A stretch of 10,220 nucleotides of DNA. It comes from Candidatus Dormiibacterota bacterium. GTDB taxonomy: Bacteria > Chloroflexota > Dormibacteria > Aeolococcales > Aeolococcaceae. The notes below the pieces were generated by a model. That model saw only the letters and a list, made by a program, of their open reading frames with translations. It was not told where the DNA came from and did no database searches. This document shows positions 4,312-10,220 of the stretch, in pieces. The stretch's first letter is position 1. Each line of letters begins with the position of its first letter. Position numbers and translations under genes: made by a program. The stretch lies in assembly GCA_003170875.1 (NCBI GenBank), contig PMYJ01000093.1:1-10220 (forward strand), written 5' to 3'.

Positions 4312-5766
4312 GTGCAGACTCAGGGCACGCTGCAGGAATCGAGCCTGGCATCCCTGCTCCAGACCATGCAGACAGAACGTGCGACGGGTGCCCTCGCCCT
4401 GGAGAGCCAGAGTGACACCGCCTCGTTGTACTTCCTCTTCGGCCACCTCTTCCACGCGGCTGGCCCGTCCGGGCAGGGCGAGGACGTCGTCCTCCAGGCC
4501 CTGAGCTGGCGCGACGGCAGCTTCCGCTTCGACCCCCGGGCCAAACTGCCGCCCGAGGAGACGATCAAGTCGTCGCCGGCGGAGCTGATCGCCGAGGCCG
4601 ACCGGCGGGCACCGGCGGAGCAGGCGGCCTGGGGCGGTACCCCCGGCTACGACGAATCGCAGCCCTACCAGGGTGCCGGCTACTCAGAGCAGGCCGGCGG
4701 GGGGTACGCCGACCCCGGGTGGACGGCCCCGGAGCAAGAGGCGGTGGAGGGCGATTCCCCGGCGGCCGCGGGCTATTCCCCCTGGGACGCTCCCGCCCCC
4801 GAGCCCCTCGCCCCGGAGCCGGTCTACCCCGCTGCCGCTCAATACGAGCCGCCGGAGCAGCACCCTGCCCCCGCCCCGGCGGGCTACCGCCCCGAGCCGC
4901 CAGCTCCAGCTCGAGCCCAGTACCGACCGGAACCTCCCGTCACGGCCGCCCCGGCTCCAGCTCCAGCCCCGACGCCGGCCCCCGCTCCGACGCCGACTCC
5001 GGCGCCCGCTCCGACACCGGCTCCGGTGCGCGCTCCGGCGCGTGCCTCCGCACCCGCTCGGACTCCGGTTCCGGCTTCCGCGCCAGCCCCCGTGCCGGCG
5101 GCTCAGCCCGCGTCGGTCCTCGGAGCCCCCGCGGCTCAGCCTCTCGACATCGTCTATCCCCTTCCCTCGGGCCGCGCCCAGTACGAGGGCCTGAAGAGTG
5201 CCTTCGTGGACTTCCCCAGGCTGCTCCGGACCCTCCGGGGCGACCAGCACACCGGCTACATACGTCTCACCGCGCCCGACTTCTCCGGAATACTCCTCTT
5301 CCATCAGGGACATCTCCTGGAGGCGCTCTCCAGCATCTCCGGGGCCCGCTCGGGTGAGGCGGCCTTCCAGGCGATGCGACGGAGCATGGATGGCGGCACC
5401 GGCGGCCTGGACGTCATCGACCTCGCCGGCGAGACGGTCGAGGCTCTGGCTCAGCTCCTCACCGCCCCCCTGCTCTACACCGGTCTGCTCGGCCGCTTCA
5501 TCAACTTCGACGCTCTGATCGCCTACCTCAACGAGGAGGGGGTGGAGGGAGCCGTGCTCGTGGCCGGCGGCGAGGACATCGGGATCATCCTGCTCAGCCG
5601 CGGCAAGGTCCTCGGCGCCTACACCCAGAGCAACCCTGCGCTCAACACGGCGACCACCGAGGTTGCCAAGATCGCGACGGACAAGACGGCCCGGATCGAG
5701 GTGAAGAGCGGCGTCGGCTCCGTGGTGCCGCTCGACGTGGAGAACGCACTGTCCCGCGCCTATTGA
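4312..5766 (+). CDS. DUF4388 (PatA N-terminal-like) protein with Pro/Ala linker and two further similar modules
   Basis: This 484-residue protein starts at GTG after a good ribosome site. Residues ~1-92 match DUF4388: GTLQESSLASLLQTM, TGALAL, a LYFLFGHLFHAAG segment, and WRDGSFRFDP. Residues ~95-277 are a disordered linker, first Gly/Tyr/Pro-rich (YRPEPP twice) and then nearly pure Ala/Pro/Thr. The C-terminal ~205 residues repeat the theme twice: FVDFPRLLRTLRG, TGYIRL, GILLFHQGHLLEA (from ~298) and FINFDALIAYLNE, GAVLVA, GIILLSRGKVLGA (from ~396). It therefore seems to hold three modules of one fold, one before and two after the linker. DUF4388 domains occur in bacterial signalling and gliding/GTPase-associated proteins; their biochemical role is poorly known. 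It has no signal peptide, so it is probably cytoplasmic. Its stop overlaps the start of the lipoprotein gene, suggesting co-expression. Confidence 0.8.
   Translation: MQTQGTLQESSLASLLQTMQTERATGALALESQSDTASLYFLFGHLFHAAGPSGQGEDVVLQALSWRDGSFRFDPRAKLPPEETIKSSPAELIAEADRRAPAEQAAWGGTPGYDESQPYQGAGYSEQAGGGYADPGWTAPEQEAVEGDSPAAAGYSPWDAPAPEPLAPEPVYPAAAQYEPPEQHPAPAPAGYRPEPPAPARAQYRPEPPVTAAPAPAPAPTPAPAPTPTPAPAPTPAPVRAPARASAPARTPVPASAPAPVPAAQPASVLGAPAAQPLDIVYPLPSGRAQYEGLKSAFVDFPRLLRTLRGDQHTGYIRLTAPDFSGILLFHQGHLLEALSSISGARSGEAAFQAMRRSMDGGTGGLDVIDLAGETVEALAQLLTAPLLYTGLLGRFINFDALIAYLNEEGVEGAVLVAGGEDIGIILLSRGKVLGAYTQSNPALNTATTEVAKIATDKTARIEVKSGVGSVVPLDVENALSRAY
4950..5105 (+). repeat. Degenerate Ala/Pro/Thr-coding repeat inside the DUF4388 gene
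   Basis: GCTCCG, GCTCCA, GCCCCG and GACGCCG-type hexamers alternate here and encode a run of AP, TP and RAP units within the linker. Synonymous and conservative variation between units suggests old expansion rather than a recent perfect satellite. Such tracts often vary in length between strains. Confidence 0.6.
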
Positions 5767-7550
5767 CCCCCCCACGGCGCGCGCTCCGGCTCCGTGCCGT
5801 CCCCCTCGGCCTCGCGATTCTCGCACCCTCGGTTCTCCTCACCGGGTGCTTCAGCGCCCCGCCGCAGATCGTCCAGCTCAACCCTCCCGCCGGCTCCACC
5901 CAGCTGGACGCCAACGCCACTGTCGAGGTCGTATTTGACCAGCCCGTGACCCCCGAGAGCGTGGCGGCCCACCTCAGCGTGCACCAGGCGATTAATACGT
6001 CGGTGGGGCTCACCGGGTGCGATGTGGCGGCGGGCTTCACTGCAGGCTCCGGTGCCCCTTGCTGGGTCAGCTGGCTGACCGGCGAATCAGGCTTCGTCTT
6101 CCACCACCCGGGCGCCCTCTTCGCCCCCGGCATCGAGTACGTCTTTCGCCTCGGGGCCGGCGTCACGTCGGTCAGCGGAAACGTCAACTCCCTCGACCAC
6201 ATCTGGGACCTGACCAGCTCGGCGGCCCCGGTGCTCACCTCGGCCACCCCGGCGGAGGGCGCCACCACGCCGCGGGACTCCCCGATCGTGCTCTCGTTCT
6301 CCCGGGAGATGTCCCCCTCGGCGATGGCCGCCGCGGTCTCGCTGACGCCCGGGGCGACCGGCTTGCAGGTGGTGCGCAACCCCCTGGCCCTGGGCCAGTT
6401 CGAGGTCATCCCTGATCGCCCCCTGGACCCGTCGACGGCGTACACGCTCACCGTCAGCCGCGGGGCGACCGACGCGTTCGGGCAGTCCATTCCAGCTCCG
6501 ATCACCCTCCACTTCACCACCGGACCGCTGTCGACGACCGGCCATCTCCTGGTGCTGGCGGGCCCGGGGCTGGGGGACGCCACCGAGGTGGTGCTCGCCC
6601 AGCTCACCGCTCCGGCCGCCGGCCTCCCGATCCCGGCCGAGGTCCTCGACGCCGTCCCCCTCTGCACCGACCCCGATGGTTGCGGCGACGTCGGGCCCGG
6701 ACAGCCGGCGGCGGCGATCGACGACGCCACCATCTCGGCCGGCGGGCAGTGGCTGGCCGTCGTCCAGACCGACACCACCCGGGTGGGGGCGGCCCCCCTG
6801 CTCCGCATCATCAACCTGGAGACGGGTCAGGACCAGCTCGACCTGGCCGGGGCCACCTGGCCGGCGTGGTCCCCCGACGGCTCCACCCTGGCCTTCGTTG
6901 CGGCCAACTCGTCGGTCCAGCTCTACGACCCGATCTCGGGGTCGCTCTCCGCCCTCCAGCCGGGCTCCGCTCCGAGCGGGACGCCGGTCTGGACGGCGGA
7001 CGGGGATGCCCTCGCCATCCCGGTCACGGCGGCCGGAACGAGCCCGGCTCACGTGGACCTCGCCGACCCGGCGATCAGCGCACGGTACGAGCTCCCGGGC
7101 CTCGCAGGTAGTGCCTCCAGCCTGGTGGCGGCCCCGCAGGGTGAGGAGCTGGCCCTCGAAGTGGTCTCGCCGTCGTCGGTGCTCCCGACGACCTGGGTCG
7201 CGGACCCGTCGGGTGGGCTGCCGCCGGTCAAGGTCGGCACCGAGCTGGCACCGGTGGGGTTCACCGACGACGCGACCCTGGTGGTCGCCCTCAACGCCCC
7301 GCGCGGCTCGCCGCAGCTGGGTGGATTCGAGATCGCAACCGGGGCCGTCTCCGCGATCACGACCACGCTGGGGGAGATAAACCCGGAGAGTGCCACGGTC
7401 GCGCCGAGCGGACGGCAGATTGCGTACATCACCACCATGCCCTCCGGGGCGGTCCAGGCCGTGATCGCCAACGCGGACGGTTCCGGCCCCCTCCCCCTCA
7501 CCTCACTCGCCCCCGGGCTGCAGGCGCTCTCGGTGCGTTTCGGCGGATGA
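5763..7550 (+). CDS. Lipoprotein with two Big_5/SbsA-type Ig-like domains and a beta-propeller-like C-terminal half
   Basis: This 595-residue protein starts at TTG, overlapping the previous stop in TTGA. A short Arg-rich n-region and a hydrophobic stretch end in L25-L-T-G-C29, a clear lipobox, so the mature protein should be lipid-anchored on the outer face of the membrane. Two SbsA-like Ig domains follow. The first (~33-150) opens with IVQLNPPAGSTQLDANATVEVVFDQPV and has an extra loop with C86 and C100 that could pair. The second (~155-255) opens with VLTSATPAEGATTPRDSPIVLSFSREM and ends in LHFTTG. Residues ~262-595 hold repeated blade-like segments such as WPAWSPDGSTLAFV and PVWTADGDALAIPV, typical of TolB/WD40-like propellers. 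A CTDPDGCGD loop (C301, C307) resembles a Ca-binding or disulfide loop. No enzymatic motif is seen; a scaffold or binding role is likely. Function unknown. Confidence 0.82.
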   Translation: MTPPRRALRLRAVPLGLAILAPSVLLTGCFSAPPQIVQLNPPAGSTQLDANATVEVVFDQPVTPESVAAHLSVHQAINTSVGLTGCDVAAGFTAGSGAPCWVSWLTGESGFVFHHPGALFAPGIEYVFRLGAGVTSVSGNVNSLDHIWDLTSSAAPVLTSATPAEGATTPRDSPIVLSFSREMSPSAMAAAVSLTPGATGLQVVRNPLALGQFEVIPDRPLDPSTAYTLTVSRGATDAFGQSIPAPITLHFTTGPLSTTGHLLVLAGPGLGDATEVVLAQLTAPAAGLPIPAEVLDAVPLCTDPDGCGDVGPGQPAAAIDDATISAGGQWLAVVQTDTTRVGAAPLLRIINLETGQDQLDLAGATWPAWSPDGSTLAFVAANSSVQLYDPISGSLSALQPGSAPSGTPVWTADGDALAIPVTAAGTSPAHVDLADPAISARYELPGLAGSASSLVAAPQGEELALEVVSPSSVLPTTWVADPSGGLPPVKVGTELAPVGFTDDATLVVALNAPRGSPQLGGFEIATGAVSAITTTLGEINPESATVAPSGRQIAYITTMPSGAVQAVIANADGSGPLPLTSLAPGLQALSVRFGG

Positions 7551-7618
7551 CGGTCTCTCTTCCCGACCACGCCCGCGCTCGCTGCAGCGGGGTCCCCGAG
7601 AGCCCTCCGGCACCCTGC

Positions 7619-7624
7619 TAGTCT
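7619..7624 (+). promoter_or_regulatory. Candidate -10 (TAGTCT) of a leaderless transcript
   Basis: TAGTCT ends 7 nt before ATG 7632, which has no Shine-Dalgarno sequence. The local sequence resembles that at 379-393: TAGNCT, then a C, G-rich GGGCC and ATG. It probably starts a glycosyltransferase-recF-dciA transcript. The 81-bp gap from the lipoprotein stop shows no -35 hexamer. Confidence 0.45.
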
Positions 7625-7631
7625 CAGGGCC

Positions 7632-8777
7632 ATGTCTCGCTCACTCCTCTTCCTGATCGCGGACACCGGCGGTGGGCACAGGGCTGCGGCGACGGCGGTG
7701 AGCCACTATCTCGGCCGTGCCCACCCCGGCGAGTTCGACGTGGAGGTCGTCGACCCCTTCGCGAGCGCCTCGCCACGCCTGCTGGGCCGGACCGCGGGCC
7801 TGTATGGCCCGCTGATCCAGCGCGCCCCATGGCTCTGGGGCGGGATGTTCCACGTCACCAACTCCCGGGCCATGGTCAGGGCCGCCGAGCTGGTGCTGCG
7901 CAGTGTCGACCCGGCTATCGAACGGTTGATGACGGACCTGGAACCGGCGGCGGTGGTCTCCTTTCACCCCCTGCTCAACCGGGCTGCGGTGAGGGCGCGG
8001 CGCCACCTCGGCATGCGGGTCCCCCTGGTCACCGCCGTCACCGACCTGGTTGACGTGCACGCGTTCTGGGCGTCGCCCGACGTCGACCTGGTCATCGTGC
8101 CCTCTCCAGGAGGCATGGACCGCTGCCGCCGCAACCGCGTCCCCGCCGACAAGCTGGTCCAGGTGGGCCTTCCGGTCGATGCCGGCTTCACCGACCATGC
8201 GTCCGATCCGGAGACCCGGCAAGATCGGCGGCTTCAACTCGGGCTCGACCCCGATCGCTTCACCGTTCTGGTCTGCAGCGGGGCGGACGGGTCGGGGGAC
8301 ATCGAGCGACGTGCCCGGCTGCTCGCGGGCAGCGGTCTGGACATCTCCCTGGTGGTGATCTGCGGGCGGAATCAGCGGGCCTACAACGGTCTGGGCGGCC
8401 TCCGCGACCGCGGGGGCCGCCCGGTGAGCGTGCACGCATTCGTAACCAACATGGCGGAGTGGATGACGGCGGCCGACATCGTCGTGACCAAGGCCGGCCC
8501 GGGGACGATCGCCGAGGCCCTCTGCGCCGGTCTGCCACTCCTCATCACCTGGTACCTCCCCGGCCAGGAGCGAGGGAACATGGAGTGGCTGATTGACACG
8601 GGGGCCGGGCGCTACGTGCCCGGTGACGCCGAGCTGGTCGACGAGGTGGCAGAGCTGGCTGCGCCGGGATCGCCGGCGCTGCTCTCGATGCGGGCCGCCG
8701 TCTCGCAACTGGCCCGTCCCGAGGCGGCCGCAGAGGTCGGCGAGCTGGTGCGCTCCGTGGCGATGAAGCTGTCATGA
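7632..8777 (+). CDS. MGDG synthase / UgtP-like glycosyltransferase (GT28 family)
   Basis: This 381-residue protein belongs to the group of monogalactosyl- and glucosyl-diacylglycerol synthases, with similarity to MurG. The N-terminal half has the MGDG-synthase signature: TGGGHRAAA (residues 12-20) at a glycine-rich loop, and TDLVDVHAFW at about 137-146. The C-terminal half has the nucleotide-sugar binding region of GT28: KAGPGTIAEALCAGLPLLI (from ~286), followed by PGQERGNMEWL. Such enzymes use UDP-sugar to glycosylate diacylglycerol at the cytoplasmic face of the membrane. No transmembrane helix is predicted, consistent with peripheral attachment. The exact sugar donor and lipid acceptor cannot be read from the sequence, and 'galactosyldiacylglycerol synthase' in databases often covers untested members. 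Its stop overlaps the recF start by ATGA, an unusual neighbour for recF. Confidence 0.85.
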   Translation: MSRSLLFLIADTGGGHRAAATAVSHYLGRAHPGEFDVEVVDPFASASPRLLGRTAGLYGPLIQRAPWLWGGMFHVTNSRAMVRAAELVLRSVDPAIERLMTDLEPAAVVSFHPLLNRAAVRARRHLGMRVPLVTAVTDLVDVHAFWASPDVDLVIVPSPGGMDRCRRNRVPADKLVQVGLPVDAGFTDHASDPETRQDRRLQLGLDPDRFTVLVCSGADGSGDIERRARLLAGSGLDISLVVICGRNQRAYNGLGGLRDRGGRPVSVHAFVTNMAEWMTAADIVVTKAGPGTIAEALCAGLPLLITWYLPGQERGNMEWLIDTGAGRYVPGDAELVDEVAELAAPGSPALLSMRAAVSQLARPEAAAEVGELVRSVAMKLS

Positions 8778-9967
8778 CCCCGCCGGGTGCGGTGTCCTCG
8801 GCGGAGGCGGGGGGGCTGACCCATCTCCGCCTCTACAACTTCAGGAACTACGCGGAGTTGAACCTGCCGCTCGGACCCGGGCTCAACGTCTTTGTAGGGG
8901 AGAACGCCCAGGGCAAGACCAACCTGCTGGAGGCGGTCGCCACGCTCCTCCTCACCAAATCGCCGCGCACCAGCACCCCGGCCGAGCTGCTGCGCTGGGG
9001 ATCGGAGGAGGCGGCCGTCGATGCGGTGCTGGGCAGGAGGTCTCTCTCCGAGACGCTCGCCCTCCGGCTCCGCCGCACCCGCGACGCCGACCTTCCCCGG
9101 TCGCCCGGACGCGATGCCTCACCGCGCATCTCGCGCAGCACCACGCGTGACGGTCACCCCATCGCCCCGCGAGACATCATCGGGCGGTGGCCGGTGGTCC
9201 TCTTCTGGCCCGACGACCTTCAGCTGGTGAAAGCCGGGCCGGAGGCGCGGCGACGGCTCCTCGACATCCTCGTGTCCCAGCTCGACCGCGCCGCCGCAGA
9301 CGAGCTGATCCGCTACCGGCGGGTGCTCGAACAGCGCAATTCACTGCTGCGCCGGCTGCATGACGGGGGCGGCCCCACCGACCAGCTCCGGCCCTTCGAC
9401 GACGCTCTTCTCCGCCATGGTGCGGCGGTTCAGGTGGCACGAACCGAGCTGGTCGGGGCGCTCGCCCCACTGGCTGCCGCGGCGATGGCGGAGATCAGCG
9501 AAGCGGCCGATTCGCTGGAACTGCGCTACGCCCCCCAGTCCGGTGCGGCGAGCCAGGATCGCGAGCAGGTGCTGGCGGCGCTGAGCAGCGCTCTGTCGCA
9601 CGCCCGCGGAGAGGAGCTGGCCCGCGGCACCAGCGTCGTCGGACCTCATCGGGACGACCTCGAGTTTGTCCTCAATGGCCGTCCGGCCCGCTCCACCGCC
9701 TCCCAGGGGCAGCAGCGGAGCGCGGTGCTGGCCACCAAGATCGCTGAAGTTCGCCTGGTCGGAGCGCGCGCCGAGCGCATGCCCATCCTGCTTCTGGACG
9801 ACGTCCTGAGCGAGCTGGATCCCACTCGCCGAGAGCACCTCCTCGCCGCACTCTCAGCCCGCGGTGAGGCGCCGCAGACACTGGTGACGTGCAGCGACGA
9901 GTATCAATTCGGGGCTCATCCGTCCCGTCGCTTCCTGGTGCGCCAGGGCACGGTCCTCGCCGGATGA
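8774..9967 (+). CDS. recF: DNA replication and repair protein RecF
   Basis: RecF is an SMC/Rad50-like ATPase that, with RecO and RecR, helps load RecA at single-strand gaps. The 397-residue protein is complete: LRLYNFRNY (18-26), Walker A GENAQGKT (42-49), the TKSPRT segment, a coiled-coil/lid region with RRRLLD and YRRVLEQRNSLLR, GPHRDD before the signature motif S310-Q-G-Q-Q-R-S316, and Walker B plus D-loop I338-L-L-L-D-D-V-L-S-E-L-D349. All ATPase motifs are intact. About 14 residues precede the usual start of the fold, which is slightly long; the ATG is taken because it overlaps the upstream stop. In many bacteria recF follows dnaN; here it follows a lipid glycosyltransferase, while the downstream DciA-like gene keeps the actinobacterial-type order. 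Confidence 0.96.
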   Translation: MTPPGAVSSAEAGGLTHLRLYNFRNYAELNLPLGPGLNVFVGENAQGKTNLLEAVATLLLTKSPRTSTPAELLRWGSEEAAVDAVLGRRSLSETLALRLRRTRDADLPRSPGRDASPRISRSTTRDGHPIAPRDIIGRWPVVLFWPDDLQLVKAGPEARRRLLDILVSQLDRAAADELIRYRRVLEQRNSLLRRLHDGGGPTDQLRPFDDALLRHGAAVQVARTELVGALAPLAAAAMAEISEAADSLELRYAPQSGAASQDREQVLAALSSALSHARGEELARGTSVVGPHRDDLEFVLNGRPARSTASQGQQRSAVLATKIAEVRLVGARAERMPILLLDDVLSELDPTRREHLLAALSARGEAPQTLVTCSDEYQFGAHPSRRFLVRQGTVLAG

Positions 9968-10220
9968 GCACCGGGATGGACCCCGGCCGGCGCCCCGAGC
10001 GCGGGTCCGGCCCGCTGCACATCACCGAGGTGCTCGGCACGGCGCTGCGCCGGTTGGGGGTGCAGCGCGAGGTCCGCGAAGTCCAGTTGCGTGACGCGTT
10101 TGCGGAGGTGGTGGGGCCAGCGGTGGCGCCTCTCTGTGAGGCGCTCTCGCTGCAACGGGGCACGGTTCTGGTCGCCACCCGCAACGGTGCGCTGGCTCAG
10201 CAGCTCCAGCTCGAGATGCC
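9964..10220 (+). CDS. dciA: DciA-like (DUF721) protein, 5' part, truncated by window edge
   Basis: An ATG overlapping the recF stop opens a frame of 85 codons that is still open at the window end. After a basic, Gly/Pro-rich start, the translation has ITEVLGTALRRLGV, FAEVVGPAVAPLCEA, and LQRGTVLVATRNGALAQQLQLEM. These follow the DUF721 plan: a helix, VVG followed by a helix, a strand pair LxxGxLxVxxxxxxxxxEL, and a helix. DUF721 includes DciA, the predicted ancestral loader/operator of the replicative helicase DnaB, and in Actinobacteria it lies between recF and gyrB. Placement directly after recF supports the assignment. The C-terminal part is not visible. Confidence 0.8.
   Translation, partial: MSTGMDPGRRPERGSGPLHITEVLGTALRRLGVQREVREVQLRDAFAEVVGPAVAPLCEALSLQRGTVLVATRNGALAQQLQLEM

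Noticed and set aside
4950..5105. CRISPR-like or satellite array
   Set aside because: The repeats are degenerate hexamers in frame with a protein linker. There are no spacers or conserved long repeat units.
4684..5826. Long minus-strand frame (380 codons) with Arg/Ser-rich repeats
   Set aside because: It is the antisense of the Pro/Ala linker and C-terminal modules of the DUF4388 gene. The Arg/Ser run is what Ala/Pro codons give in reverse.
7572..7591. Small inverted repeat CCCGC / GCGGG after the lipoprotein gene as a terminator
   Set aside because: The stem has only 5 bp with a 10-nt loop and no T-run, so it is easily a chance event in such GC-rich sequence.

Overview
The window is a high-GC bacterial chromosome segment, densely packed, with no tRNA, rRNA, CRISPR array or mobile element visible. 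Four gene junctions are 4-bp start/stop overlaps (2968-2971, 5763-5766, 8774-8777, 9964-9967), and two genes seem to have almost no 5' leader. The gene mix (recF followed by a DUF721/DciA gene, a zincin_1-type metallopeptidase, a PatA/DUF4388-type protein, a didomain lipid glycosyltransferase, a folP with an N-terminal extension) suggests a Terrabacteria lineage such as Actinomycetota, Chloroflexota or Candidatus Dormibacterota. Dormibacterota is my best guess, but it rests on gene content only and is not secure.

Layout. (1) 1-170, minus strand: the 5' end of an ammonium transporter gene running off the left edge. (2) 171-390: a divergent intergenic region with four copies of a TTGTGCG-like heptamer, two of them in a perfect 9-bp inverted repeat. 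(3) 391-3426, plus strand: an apparent operon of a peroxiredoxin-like CxxC protein, a TPR-metallopeptidase fusion, dihydropteroate synthase (folP) and HPPK (folK). The last two enzymes are consecutive in the pterin branch of folate synthesis; the aldolase gene folB is not present here. (4) 3443-4072, minus strand: an unrecognised acidic protein, convergent with folK. Its stop lies 16 bp from that of folK, inside a symmetrical palindrome. (5) 4312-7550, plus strand: a two-gene unit. It encodes a cytoplasmic protein with a DUF4388 domain, a long Pro/Ala linker and two further DUF4388-like modules, followed by a lipoprotein with two Big_5/SbsA-type Ig-like domains and a beta-propeller-like region. 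(6) 7632-10220, plus strand: a MGDG-synthase/UgtP-like glycosyltransferase, recF, and the start of a DciA-like gene, each overlapping the next by 4 bp.

Most of the window is ordinary housekeeping. The parts worth a second look are the heptamer cluster between amt and the peroxiredoxin-like gene, a recurring TAGNCT hexamer at candidate promoters (two of them right before an ATG), the three-module DUF4388 protein with its partner lipoprotein, the unrecognised minus-strand protein, and a metallopeptidase carrying a complete HExxHxxGxxH motif behind TPRs in a folate operon. I found no convincing evidence of a wholly new system such as a defence island, retron or array.
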